This document shows, one piece after another, positions 1-7,762 of a stretch of 64,000 nt of DNA; positions within the stretch are counted from its first letter, which is position 1; every line of letters begins with the position of its first letter. Source of the stretch: Fusobacterium ulcerans (GTDB lineage: Bacteria; Fusobacteriota; Fusobacteriia; Fusobacteriales; Fusobacteriaceae); the NCBI RefSeq assembly GCF_003019675.1, contig NZ_CP028105.1:1628282-1692281 (forward strand), written 5' to 3'. The notes beneath the pieces are model-generated. The model was not told where the DNA came from. It made no database searches and was given only the letters and a program-made list of their open reading frames with translations. The position numbers were made by a program, and so were the translations under genes.

Positions 1-263
1 AGTATAAATATTTTTAAAGGTCTCATGCTGAATTTGTTATTTTCATCAGATTCAACTATAAATTTTGAAATAACAATCATAATAATAACAGCACCAAAAC
101 CATATATTGGAATATAGGGACCAAAATTAAATCCTCTGTTGATAAAATATCCTTCTTCAACTGAGAATAGTATAGTTTCGTATATCCATCCTATAAGTGA
201 ATAAAGCATAAATAAAAAGAAATACATTCTCAGTTCATATTTTATTTTTTCTTTACTTGCCAT
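1..263 (-). CDS. Putative ABC-transporter type IV-like membrane protein (partial, cut by left edge)
   Basis: Reading the minus strand from an ATG at 263 gives at least 87 residues that run off the left edge, so the C-terminus is missing. The N-terminus is short and charged and is followed by a membrane segment, then the signature-like stretch GWIYETILFSVEEGYFINRG and an NFGPYIPIYGFG segment, then a second hydrophobic stretch. This pattern is known to me from the PF06541 family (putative ABC-transporter type IV), integral membrane proteins of unknown substrate. No strong Shine-Dalgarno sequence precedes the ATG. No start codon lies further upstream in frame before a stop, so the start is reasonably safe. 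The function cannot be read from the fragment. Confidence 0.6.
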   Translation of the reverse strand, partial: MASKEKIKYELRMYFFLFMLYSLIGWIYETILFSVEEGYFINRGFNFGPYIPIYGFGAVIIMIVISKFIVESDENNKFSMRPLKIFI

Positions 264-576
264 TTTTTTGTATAATGAAAAAAATCCAAAGTAATTTAGT
301 TATGGATTGATCTCAAAACACTTCCCCCCTTTGTTTTAATAAAACCCAAATATTATAAAGATAGCTTTATTAAAAGTATACCATTAAGGAGTGAAAAATC
401 CTTCATAAATTTTATAAAGAAAAAATCCTTTCTTTAGTAAAAATAAGATTTATTTCTTTATTTCTAAATAATTTTGTATATAAAAATAAAAATACACTTT
501 AAAAAATAACAAGAATATTAGAATATAATTATGACTATATGAATTGGCTAGCTGGTTAAACTAAAATAAAATTTAT

Positions 577-605
577 TTGACTTTATAATAGGGATAATCT
601 ATACT
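577..605 (+). promoter_or_regulatory. Sigma-70-type promoter of the MarR gene
   Basis: TTGACT at 577-582 and TATACT at 600-605 are separated by 17 bp, about 60 bp upstream of the MarR start codon. The rest of 264-576 is AT-rich DNA in which I see no gene. Confidence 0.55.
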
Positions 606-662
606 TTCAATATAATATTTGTAAAAAGGACTAAAGCTTTCACCATTTTAAGGAGGATCAAA

Positions 663-1094
663 GTGAAAACTGTCAAAGTAGTAGGGTTGATATCCAGTAT
701 AAGAGAAAAAAGTGCACAGTATATTAATAGTCAATTAAGAGAAAAAGAGATAGAAGGACTTATAAATAGTCATGGGACTATTCTTTCTATACTGTATGAT
801 TATGATGGAAAAATAACTATGAATGAAATAGGAAAAATAATTGGAAAGAAAAAATCTACACTTACAGATTTGATAAGAAAACTAGTAGAATTAGGTTATA
901 TTACAAGAGAAAAAAGTGAAAAAGATTCAAGAGCTGTTGAAATAAATCTTACAGAAAAAGGTTGGAAATTCAAACCTTTATTCGAAGAAATAAGTAATAA
1001 TCTTTTAGAAAAAACATATAAAAATTTTAGTGAAGAGGAAAAAGAGACACTTATGCGTCTGCTTAATAAGATTAGAAAAAACTATCAAGAGTGA
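663..1094 (+). CDS. MarR-family transcriptional regulator
   Basis: The 143-residue protein has the size and layout of MarR regulators. Helices at the N-terminus are followed by a winged helix-turn-helix at about residues 50-100. The recognition helix is followed by the wing segment LGYITREKSEKDSRAVEINL, a very typical MarR wing with the conserved D-x-R. The start is GTG at 663, 6 nt after a perfect AGGAGG at 651-656. MarR proteins are dimeric repressors that usually answer small phenolic or oxidative ligands. The target is unknown, although the separate promoter just upstream is a likely site of autoregulation. The small membrane protein at 1269 lies behind a terminator and is probably a separate transcript. 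Confidence 0.88.
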   Translation: MKTVKVVGLISSIREKSAQYINSQLREKEIEGLINSHGTILSILYDYDGKITMNEIGKIIGKKKSTLTDLIRKLVELGYITREKSEKDSRAVEINLTEKGWKFKPLFEEISNNLLEKTYKNFSEEEKETLMRLLNKIRKNYQE

Positions 1095-1119
1095 AAAAAA
1101 GATTGATAAAAGAAAGTTC

Positions 1120-1153
1120 AAGCTATAGGCTATTATTAGTTTATAGCTTTTTT
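1120..1153 (+). terminator. Intrinsic terminator after the MarR gene
   Basis: AAGCTATA at 1120-1127 pairs with TATAGCTT at 1142-1149 and is followed by a T run. Confidence 0.65.
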
Positions 1154-1268
1154 ATATGTTTGTATTTTCCTTGATTTTATTTTAAAAACATGTGTATAAT
1201 AATATTAGACACTTTAGAAATAAATTAAGATTATTATAGTATATAAAAATAAAAAAAGGAGAAATTGT

Positions 1269-1652
1269 ATGAAAAATTATTTTGATCGATTTGTTCTGGA
1301 GTTAGGATTTGGTTTAAATTTTTTAGCAGTAATTCTCATTAGCAAAAGTATTTTTGATAATAATAAAAACCTTATGAGGATAGTAGAATATCTATCAATG
1401 AGTAAAAGTATAATTATTTTTGCATACTGGGTATTAGATGATTACTATGGGATAAAATATTATTTAGGATATTTTCTATCTAATTTATTAGCTATGAGTA
1501 TTACAAATTTTTTAATCAGCCCAAATATAATTCATGTCAATTTTAAATTTGTTCCTTTGATAGTATTTATAGTTGGATTATTTCTTGCAGTTATAAATTC
1601 GTTATTTTATCAAATATACAAATTAAATTCATATGCCAGTAAGAAAAATTGA
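1269..1652 (+). CDS. Small integral membrane protein of unknown function
   Basis: I do not recognise this 127-residue protein. It has about four hydrophobic segments (near residues 10-28, 45-58, 62-85 and 95-118) joined by short loops, and a basic C-terminus ending in KKN, consistent with a small inner-membrane protein. The start ATG follows AAAGGAG with good spacing. The gene is flanked by terminators on both sides, so it is probably monocistronic. No catalytic motif is visible. The reading frame, ribosome-binding site and downstream terminator support it being a real gene. Confidence 0.7.
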   Translation: MKNYFDRFVLELGFGLNFLAVILISKSIFDNNKNLMRIVEYLSMSKSIIIFAYWVLDDYYGIKYYLGYFLSNLLAMSITNFLISPNIIHVNFKFVPLIVFIVGLFLAVINSLFYQIYKLNSYASKKN

Positions 1653-1654
1653 AA

Positions 1655-1680
1655 AAGGTCTTAGTAAAAGCTAAGACCTT
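1655..1680. terminator. Bidirectional intrinsic terminator between convergent genes
   Basis: AAGGTCTTAG at 1655-1664 pairs perfectly with CTAAGACCTT at 1671-1680 across a 6-nt loop. There is an A-rich flank on one side and a T-rich flank on the other, so it can serve both the membrane-protein gene and hutG. Confidence 0.8.
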
Positions 1681-1696
1681 TCTTAAATATTAAAAA

Positions 1697-2593
1697 TTAT
1701 TTTTTTATATGACCCATTACTTCATAAATTAGACAGCCAGCAAGTTTTGCAGTCATGTTATCTATGTCATATACAGGGTTTACTTCTGCGAAATCTACAC
1801 ATACAACTTTTTCAGTTTCCATAAGAAATCTCAATAATCTTTTTCCTTTTTTAGGGTCTAACCCCATTACAACAGGAGCAGATACTCCAGGAGCTGTGCT
1901 TGCATCAAATACATCCATACAGAAAGTGACATAAACTATATCTACTTTTTTTATAAACTCTTCTAGTGATTTAATTATTGATTCCTCTGAACATTCTTCT
2001 TCTAAAATCAATACATTAAAAGCTTCGGCTGTTTTTATAAGTCTTTCTGTGTTTCCCATCTTTTGGAATCCTACTATTGCATATTGGGTATTTTTGTCAT
2101 TATCCATTATTTCTTTGAATGAAGTACCAGAAGTTCTTCCTTTATCATAAGGTCTCATATCTAAATGAGCATCAAAATTTATTATTCCTATTTTTTTATC
2201 AGGATGAGCTTTTCTTATCCCAAGGTATGAGCCATAAGCTATATCATGTCCTCCTCCTAGCCCAATTGGAAAAATTCCTTTTTTAAGGACATCTGATATT
2301 TTTTCAGAATATTCTTTTTGAGCTTCTTCTACACTTTTCTTTTCAAGGTTTCTGTAATCATATACTTTTAATCCTTTTAGTTGTGGAAAAGACTGAATAG
2401 CTTTTCTAATTGCATTTGATCCACTTTCCGCACCTTTTCTTCCTAAGTTTCTTACTACTCCATCATCTGTATCATATCCTACAAAACATACTCCGCCAGC
2501 TTCCTGAGCTTCTTTTATTTCTTGTACTACCTGCCAGAGTCTAAGATCTATTTCCTCATAACTGTCCAATCTTCCATTCCATAAATCTTTCAT
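1697..2593 (-). CDS. hutG: Formimidoylglutamase (arginase/ureohydrolase family)
   Basis: The 298-residue protein carries the ureohydrolase metal-binding motifs in order: GGGHD at 113-117, DAHLD at 141-145, and MDVFDASTAPGVS at about 226-238 with Asp227 and Asp230. These bind the two-Mn centre. The DVFDxSxAPG(V/T)S form, and the hutD-like neighbour 22 bp upstream, point to formimidoylglutamase, which hydrolyses N-formimidoyl-L-glutamate to glutamate and formamide in histidine degradation. Agmatinase or another ureohydrolase is the main alternative. The start is supported by AGGAGG. The rest of the hut pathway (hutH, hutU, hutI) is not in this window. Cytoplasmic. Confidence 0.85.
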   Translation of the reverse strand: MKDLWNGRLDSYEEIDLRLWQVVQEIKEAQEAGGVCFVGYDTDDGVVRNLGRKGAESGSNAIRKAIQSFPQLKGLKVYDYRNLEKKSVEEAQKEYSEKISDVLKKGIFPIGLGGGHDIAYGSYLGIRKAHPDKKIGIINFDAHLDMRPYDKGRTSGTSFKEIMDNDKNTQYAIVGFQKMGNTERLIKTAEAFNVLILEEECSEESIIKSLEEFIKKVDIVYVTFCMDVFDASTAPGVSAPVVMGLDPKKGKRLLRFLMETEKVVCVDFAEVNPVYDIDNMTAKLAGCLIYEVMGHIKK

Positions 2594-2615
2594 TTAAATC
2601 CTCCTGTAAATATAA

Positions 2616-3158
2616 TTATTTAGTTATATAACCATAAAAGATCTTACTGTTTTTACCAGAGACTTCAATGTTTTTTCCTTCTCCAACAGCTAATTCATTT
2701 TCAAGCAGAGACTTTCCAGAGATTTCAATTTTTCCAGAAATGCAGTAAACAAAAAATATTACTTCTTCTTCAAAGTTAATATTTTCACTGCCAGTGATTT
2801 CTTTGTAAAGAAAGTCTCCATCACAATCTTTAAGCATAAGGTTGAAGTCTTTAACTTTTCCTTTAGAACTAGTGTCCCAATCTCCAATAAATCTATCTAT
2901 TTCATAGGGCATCAATGTAATATTATACCTATTTTTATGAGAGAGTTCCATTTTTCCTTCAAGTATAGAGATAATTCTTTTTATTCCTTCCAGTTTTGTA
3001 AATGTAGATTCCATAAGTTCTGTAGTTGCTATACTTATTCTAAATTTAAAATCTCTTTTTTGGTAATCTCCATCTTTAGGATAGATATACAATTGTGTAG
3101 TAGTTCCTCCACTCCACCTGCTTTCTTTAAAGGCATTACTTTTTATAATCTCAATCAT
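2616..3158 (-). CDS. hutD: HutD family protein
   Basis: The 180-residue protein begins with the HutD-type cupin segment KESRWSGGTTTQLYIYP (about residues 11-27), followed by FKFRISIATTELMESTFTKLEGIKR (38-62, not quoted in full elsewhere), which matches HutD proteins known from hut operons. HutD is thought to act as a governor or ligand-binding regulator of histidine use; no enzymatic role is established. It is the first gene of a two-gene operon with hutG, with 22 bp between them. The ATG at 3158 follows AAAGGGAG. The protein is predicted to be soluble. Confidence 0.82.
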   Translation of the reverse strand: MIEIIKSNAFKESRWSGGTTTQLYIYPKDGDYQKRDFKFRISIATTELMESTFTKLEGIKRIISILEGKMELSHKNRYNITLMPYEIDRFIGDWDTSSKGKVKDFNLMLKDCDGDFLYKEITGSENINFEEEVIFFVYCISGKIEISGKSLLENELAVGEGKNIEVSGKNSKIFYGYITK

Positions 3159-3257
3159 TTATACTCTCCCTTTATAAATTTTCTTGATAGAGATTTACCA
3201 TATAATCACTAAATAGTCAATACTTAAAATAAAAGTTTCAGATTCATTAAATAAAAA

Positions 3258-3346
3258 AGCGAGTGATTTAGAGACTGGAAATATAATTTTAAAACTTTTT
3301 TAATTTTTAAAGTTCTAAAATTTAATCTAATCTTAGATTACTCACT
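3258..3346 (-). terminator. Long hairpin terminator of the yhdH-like gene
   Basis: On the minus strand AGTGAGTAATCTAAGA pairs, with several G:U wobbles, with TCTCTAAATCACTCGCT about 50 nt later. A run of six T follows. The loop contains a smaller AT hairpin. Confidence 0.55.
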
Positions 3347-3354
3347 TTTCATAA

Positions 3355-4341
3355 TTATTTATGTTTAAGAATAACTCTTCCTATGAGCTGTTGAGCCAGC
3401 ATCTTATCTACTGAATCAGATATTTCATCAAGACTTACTTCTTTAATACCTTTTTCCAGATTTTCACCCTTCCATTTTTCAGCTAAAGTATCCCATACCT
3501 CTTTTCTTTTTTTCATAGGACATTGAACAGAATCTATTCCTATAAGTTTTACACCTCTTAAAATAAATGGATACACATTAGCAACAGGAATATCTCCTCC
3601 AGCTATATTTCCACAAGTAGTAACTACTCCAGCATACTTTAAAGATCTTATAGCAGTAGAAAGAGGATTTCCACCTACTGTATCAATTACCCCAGCCCAT
3701 TTTTGTTTCAACATAGGCTTACCAGATTTATCATCTATTTCATCTCTCAATATACAAGCAGAAGCTCCAAGTTCTTTTGCATATTCAATACCTTTTTCAT
3801 CATTTACTACAGCAGTTACACTATATCCAAGTTTAGTAAGAAATTTTACTGAATGGCTTCCTACACCGCCACCAGCACCAATTACCAGAATATCACCATC
3901 TTCAGGAGCTACCTCTTTTATTAATTCAAAAACAGATAGAGCAGAAGTAAAACCAGCTGTACCATATATCATAGCTTCTTTTAAAGAAAGGTTAGCAGGT
4001 TTTTTTACTACCCAATTTGCAGGAACTCTGACATATTCTCCAAATCCACCATCAGTATTCATACCTAAATCATATCCAGTGATGAAAACTTTTTCTCCTT
4101 TGATAAATTCAGAAACTTTAGAATCCTCTACAATACCAGCAGCATCTATTCCGGGAGTATGAGGATATTCTCTGGTTACTCCTCTATTTCCTATACAAGA
4201 CAGAGCATCTTTATAGTTAAGTGATGAATATTTAACTTTAATTAAAACTTCTCCTTCAGGAAGTTCATCAATATCTCTTTCAACAATTTTTCTGATAAAA
4301 GTACCATTTTCTTCATAAATTCTTAAAGCTTTAAAATTCAT
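3355..4341 (-). CDS. YhdH/YhfP-family NADPH-dependent quinone/acryloyl-CoA oxidoreductase
   Basis: This is a 328-residue zinc-free medium-chain dehydrogenase. It has an N-terminal GroES-like domain (about 1-120, including SSLNYKDALSCIGNRGVTREYP and HTPGIDAAGIV), then a Rossmann domain with the nucleotide motif GAGGGVGSHSVKFLTKLG at about 156-173. The zinc-ligand residues of alcohol dehydrogenases are absent. Family members (YhdH, AcuI) reduce acryloyl-CoA or quinones with NADPH. The promoter directly upstream carries a perfect inverted repeat just after the predicted transcription start, which suggests control by a repressor of the kind that senses electrophiles or quinones. The natural substrate here is not certain. 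Confidence 0.85.
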   Translation of the reverse strand: MNFKALRIYEENGTFIRKIVERDIDELPEGEVLIKVKYSSLNYKDALSCIGNRGVTREYPHTPGIDAAGIVEDSKVSEFIKGEKVFITGYDLGMNTDGGFGEYVRVPANWVVKKPANLSLKEAMIYGTAGFTSALSVFELIKEVAPEDGDILVIGAGGGVGSHSVKFLTKLGYSVTAVVNDEKGIEYAKELGASACILRDEIDDKSGKPMLKQKWAGVIDTVGGNPLSTAIRSLKYAGVVTTCGNIAGGDIPVANVYPFILRGVKLIGIDSVQCPMKKRKEVWDTLAEKWKGENLEKGIKEVSLDEISDSVDKMLAQQLIGRVILKHK

Positions 4342-4356
4342 TTTCCACCTCCATTT

Positions 4357-4372
4357 AGTACGGTATCGTACT
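4357..4372. promoter_or_regulatory. Operator-like inverted repeat between promoter and yhdH start
   Basis: AGTACG and CGTACT form perfect 6-bp half-sites separated by 4 bp. The repeat lies about 12 bp downstream of the -10 box and upstream of the ribosome-binding site, where a repressor would block transcription. Short GTAC-type dyads are bound by HxlR- and MarR-type redox regulators; which protein binds here is unknown. Confidence 0.55.
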
Positions 4373-4384
4373 TTTTATACATTG

Positions 4385-4413
4385 ATTGTAATATTATTTT
4401 CTGGCAATGTCAA
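4385..4413 (-). promoter_or_regulatory. Sigma-70 promoter of the yhdH-like gene
   Basis: On the minus strand TTGACA (4413-4408) and TACAAT (4390-4385) are separated by exactly 17 bp. The inverted repeat at 4357-4372 follows. Confidence 0.75.
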
Positions 4414-4492
4414 ACCTTTCTTTTTTTTATAAATATTTTTTTAAAAAAATTCAGATGAAAAATTTGTTCTGAAGAACATTTTAAATATAAAA

Positions 4493-4537
4493 AAAGAACC
4501 ATTCCTATTAGAAATTTCTAATAGGTAAGGTCCTTCT
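4493..4537 (-). terminator. Terminator of the thyA-folA operon
   Basis: A perfect 22-bp palindrome at 4504-4525 (half CCTATTAGAAA) forms a strong stem. It is extended by flanking GGACC/GGTTC-like pairing and followed on the minus strand by a run of seven T. Confidence 0.75.
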
Positions 4538-4546
4538 TATAAATTA

Positions 4547-5026
4547 TTATTTTTTATATATTGTTGCAGTAAAATCATTGTAGTCAATTTCTGATACAAG
4601 CTTATACCCATATTTTTCTACATCAGGAAAATAAAGGGGGTTAGAAGCATGAGCTACCTCCACATGAGGTTTTAATTTAGAAATATATATTTCATCTATT
4701 TCATAATTATCAAGATAATATTTATAAATAGTATATCCACCACATATAAAGATATCTTTTCCACTATTTTTGTACTGCTCCATAATATCTTCAAGTTTAG
4801 AATCAAGAGTAAGCACAATTACTTCTCTGTTCTTTTTCATTAGATTGATAGGAACATATTTAGCTGTATTTTCTCCAAACAGAACTACATTTCCAATAGT
4901 TTTAGACTTATAATAATTCAGTTCCTCCATAGAATGCCATAGAAGCCCATTTCCTTCTGGAACTCTGTCTCCTATCAGATTATTTTCTCCTACACATACA
5001 ATCATATTTAATTTAGGTTTATTCAT
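4547..5026 (-). CDS. folA: Dihydrofolate reductase
   Basis: The 159-residue protein has the DHFR plan: an N-terminal strand MIVCVGENNLIGD, then GLLWHSMEELNYYKSKTIGN (the helix with substrate-binding residues), an NREVIVLTLD strand, and the cofactor segment DIFICGGYTIYKYYLD. It reduces dihydrofolate to tetrahydrofolate with NADPH, replenishing the folate oxidised by thymidylate synthase. Its ATG shares one base with the thyA stop codon (TAATG), so the two genes are translationally coupled. The sequence is rather divergent: GENNLIG replaces the usual xxxxxIG(x) loop wording, and the C-terminal half is short. Length and context still make the assignment strong. Confidence 0.88.
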   Translation of the reverse strand: MNKPKLNMIVCVGENNLIGDRVPEGNGLLWHSMEELNYYKSKTIGNVVLFGENTAKYVPINLMKKNREVIVLTLDSKLEDIMEQYKNSGKDIFICGGYTIYKYYLDNYEIDEIYISKLKPHVEVAHASNPLYFPDVEKYGYKLVSEIDYNDFTATIYKK

Positions 5027-5850
5027 TATATTGCCACCTCATAAGAAATCTTGTCTCCATATTGATAGGTTTCTACAACTATATCATCAGGTTTAAAATC
5101 ATAGATAGACTTGAAATTTTCTATTTTTACAGTTGCCCCGTTTATAGAAGGTCTTTTTATCTGTTCTAAAAGTTCAGGCATATGTCTGTCATAGATATGT
5201 ACATTATGAATATTCCATATGATTTCAGCAGGTTCTAATCCACACTCCATAGCTACTAGTTTATGAAGGATAGAATATTGGAATACATTAGCTACAAGTC
5301 CAAGAGCTACATCACAGCTTCTTTGTCTTACTTCAAGATAAAGTTTGCTTCCAATAACACTCCATTGAGTAAGATGAACACAAGGAGTCAGAGCCATTTT
5401 ATCAAGATCTTCTGGTACCCATATTTCAGTCATTATTCTACGACTGTTAGGATTTTTTTTCAGTTCTTCTACCACATAATCAAGCTGGCTTCTATATCCA
5501 AATGTTTGTTTTGCTATCTGGTATCCATAAGCTTTTCCAATAGTACCATCTTCCATTTTCCATTCATCCCAGAATTTACATTTTAATTTATTTAATTCAT
5601 CTACATCATTAGACTGCATTATCCATATCCAGTAAAGTTCTCTGATAGGAGCCTTGCTTGGAGCAAATCTTGTAGTGATAAGATGTGCTTCATCAGTAGA
5701 ATTATCAAGTCTGAACTGATATCCTATATAGCTTTTATAATGGGCAGGAGTTCCATCAGCATATTTTGTTCTGACATTTCCTTCACTCCATATTCCTTTT
5801 TTATCTATAGTTTCAACAATTTCTTTGTATATTTTATCAAATTTAGCCAT
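5026..5850 (-). CDS. thyA: Thymidylate synthase
   Basis: The 274-residue protein, read from the ATG at 5850, carries the ThyA hallmarks: RRIMTEIW, the catalytic cysteine in MALTPCVHLTQW (about Cys157), QRSCDVALGLVANVFQYSIL for dUMP binding, and a late HIYDRHM segment. It methylates dUMP to dTMP using methylene-tetrahydrofolate. A TTG lies two codons upstream but abuts the AAAGGAG, whereas the ATG has a 6-nt spacing, so the ATG is preferred. The cysteine motif reads P-C-V-H, not the usual P-C-H-x. The gene is the promoter-proximal member of thyA-folA and there is no sign of degradation. Confidence 0.93.
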   Translation of the reverse strand: MAKFDKIYKEIVETIDKKGIWSEGNVRTKYADGTPAHYKSYIGYQFRLDNSTDEAHLITTRFAPSKAPIRELYWIWIMQSNDVDELNKLKCKFWDEWKMEDGTIGKAYGYQIAKQTFGYRSQLDYVVEELKKNPNSRRIMTEIWVPEDLDKMALTPCVHLTQWSVIGSKLYLEVRQRSCDVALGLVANVFQYSILHKLVAMECGLEPAEIIWNIHNVHIYDRHMPELLEQIKRPSINGATVKIENFKSIYDFKPDDIVVETYQYGDKISYEVAI

Positions 5851-6049
5851 ACTCAACTCCTTTGAATAATAAAATTTTATCGTTATATTTTATCATAAAT
5901 TTATGATTATTACAAAGATAGAAATTTGATGTAGTTTATTAAGAAAATAAAAAATGGCAGAATCTCTAAAGAATGAAGGTTGATTTTTTATACAAAAACA
6001 AATATAATTATTGGATAGGGGTAACAAAAAAGTATTTTGGGGGTAAAAT

Positions 6050-6835
6050 ATGTTAATTGTTTTTTTATTAGTCAGTTTTTTTTCTTCGCTTGTAGGTTCG
6101 ATATGCGGAATAGGTGGGGGAGTAATAATTAAACCTGTTCTTGATGCAACAGGAACTATGAGTGTAACAGCTATAAGTTTTTTATCAGGGTGTACAGTTC
6201 TTTCCATGTCAATTATTTCTGTAGCTAAAGCAATGAAAAATAGTACTGTAAAGATAAATACAAAGATTACTACCTGGCTTGCTATAGGAAGTGTGTTAGG
6301 AGGAATGACAGGAAAAGTCATGTTCCAGGTTGTAAAAGAAGTTCTTCAAAATGAAAATAGAACTGGAGCAGTTCAATCAATTGTTATGATATTTATAACA
6401 TTGGGAACTCTAATATATACAGCTAAGAAAAATGATATAAAAACACATAATTTTGAAAATAAGATTCTATGCTTTATAATTGGAGTTATTTTAGGAATAC
6501 TTTCATCATTTTTAGGAATTGGAGGAGGCCCTATCAATCTAGTGATATTGATTTTCTTCTTCTCTATGACTACTAAAGAAGCAGCTATTAATTCTATCTA
6601 TATAATACTATTTTCACAAATAGCAAGTCTATTACATACTATACTTGCAAGAAAAATTCCAGAAGTAAGTGTTTTATATCTAGGACTTATGGTGTTGGGA
6701 GGAGTATGTGGAGGAATGGCAGGAAGTATAGTTAATAAAAAGATATCTGAAGAAAAAGTGGATAAACTTTTTATGGGGCTTATGCTGGTTATAGTATTCA
6801 TAAATATTTACAATGCATATGTTTTTATGAAATAG
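6050..6835 (+). CDS. TSUP-family (TauE/SafE) membrane exporter
   Basis: The 261-residue protein has about eight hydrophobic segments arranged as two halves. Each half begins with the family's repeated motif: SLVGSICGIGGGVIIKPVL near the N-terminus and SSFLGIGGGPINLVIL near residue 160. TSUP proteins move small organic or sulfur-containing anions such as sulfite, taurine-derived sulfoacetate or formate across the inner membrane. The substrate cannot be read here, and neighbouring genes give no clear hint. The ATG at 6050 follows TTTTGGGGGT, a G-rich but usable ribosome-binding site. Confidence 0.82.
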   Translation: MLIVFLLVSFFSSLVGSICGIGGGVIIKPVLDATGTMSVTAISFLSGCTVLSMSIISVAKAMKNSTVKINTKITTWLAIGSVLGGMTGKVMFQVVKEVLQNENRTGAVQSIVMIFITLGTLIYTAKKNDIKTHNFENKILCFIIGVILGILSSFLGIGGGPINLVILIFFFSMTTKEAAINSIYIILFSQIASLLHTILARKIPEVSVLYLGLMVLGGVCGGMAGSIVNKKISEEKVDKLFMGLMLVIVFINIYNAYVFMK

Positions 6836-6897
6836 AAATTAATATTCTCTAAATGGAACTACATTTAAAAATTACTCAAAAACATGAGGAGAAGAGA

Positions 6898-7236
6898 ATG
6901 AAAATAGATTATGAAAAAAATATAATGGGAACAATATCTTTAGTAATAGGAATACTTCTGCTTATTGCCAGTGGATTGTCAGTTGGACTCTTAAAAATAT
7001 GTTTGGTAAATTCTAGAAATGGGTGGTTTGTCATATTGGGTCATATCATGGTGCTTGTTATGATTGCCATAGCATTAATTGGACCAGCAGTTTCAGTAAT
7101 GGGATTGATTTTTAGCGGAATTGGAATATTTGGTTCCTTTAAGAAAAAAAGATTGGCTTTTATTGGATTAATTATTAATTTACTCTCATTGATTGTCTGT
7201 ATTTTAATATTTAAAGAAATGGGAATAAAATTTTAA
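6898..7236 (+). CDS. Small membrane protein of unknown function
   Basis: I do not recognise this 112-residue protein. It has three hydrophobic stretches (about residues 8-30, 42-75 and 88-106), with a Gly-rich segment ending in FGSFKKKRLAFIGLIINLLS, and is probably an inner-membrane protein. A longer frame starts at 6853, but the ATG at 6898 is preceded by GAGGAG with good spacing and is the likelier start. It lies 62 bp downstream of the TSUP gene and 39 bp upstream of the VOC protein gene and may share their transcript. Confidence 0.6.
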   Translation: MKIDYEKNIMGTISLVIGILLLIASGLSVGLLKICLVNSRNGWFVILGHIMVLVMIAIALIGPAVSVMGLIFSGIGIFGSFKKKRLAFIGLIINLLSLIVCILIFKEMGIKF

Positions 7237-7275
7237 TAAAAAGAAATCTATTTCATATGCTAGGAGGAAAAAGAT

Positions 7276-7644
7276 ATGATTAAAGAAATAGCAGGGTTTG
7301 CCTATGATTGTAAAAATGCTGATGCATTAGCAGATTTTTATGTAAATTTGCTTGGTTGGGAAAAAATTCTTTCAGGAAATGGCTGGGCTGGGTTACGTTC
7401 ACCTCAAGGATGGATTTTTGCTTTTCAGGAAGTTGAAGAATATATTCCTCCAATATGGCCATGGGAAGAAGGAAAGCAGCAGCAAATGGCACATATAGAT
7501 TTTCTTGTTGAAAATTTAGAAGAGGGAGTTTCTCATGCTGTAAAGTGTGGTGCAAGGATATCAGAAATACAATATTTTGAAACATCAACAGTTTTATTTG
7601 ATCCAGAGGGACATCCATTTTGTTTAAGTACAGTAAAGCAATAG
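7276..7644 (+). CDS. VOC-family (glyoxalase/bleomycin-resistance fold) protein
   Basis: The 122-residue protein reads as one VOC module with two beta-alpha-beta-beta-beta halves: AGFAYDCKNADALADFYVNLLGW opens the first, MAHIDFLVENLEEGVSHAVKCGA opens the second, and LFDPEGHPFCL closes it. His494-type ligands of glyoxalase I correspond here to His in MAHIDF and to the Glu of DPEGHPF. Members bind a metal and act on varied small substrates; the specific reaction is not evident. The start is supported by AGGAGGA. Probably cytoplasmic. Confidence 0.78.
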   Translation: MIKEIAGFAYDCKNADALADFYVNLLGWEKILSGNGWAGLRSPQGWIFAFQEVEEYIPPIWPWEEGKQQQMAHIDFLVENLEEGVSHAVKCGARISEIQYFETSTVLFDPEGHPFCLSTVKQ

Positions 7645-7732
7645 TTTGATGAGTATAAATTTAATTTTAAAATATAATAAAGTAAGATATGATATCATAT
7701 TTGAAATTTAAATAATAAGAAGAAAAATAAAA

Positions 7733-7759
7733 AGAGGTATGGATTTTTTCCATGCCTCT
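7733..7759 (-). terminator. Intrinsic terminator after the dienelactone-hydrolase-like gene
   Basis: AGAGGTATGGA (7733-7743) pairs with TCCATGCCTCT (7749-7759), and the minus strand continues into TTTTTATTTTT. It may also stop the VOC transcript coming from the other side. Confidence 0.75.
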
Positions 7760-7762
7760 GAT

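Noticed and set aside
7687-7700. Perfect 14-bp palindrome ATATGATATCATAT between convergent genes
   Set aside because: It is AT-only apart from two G/C pairs, lies between the ends of convergent genes with no promoter, and is expected by chance in DNA of this composition.
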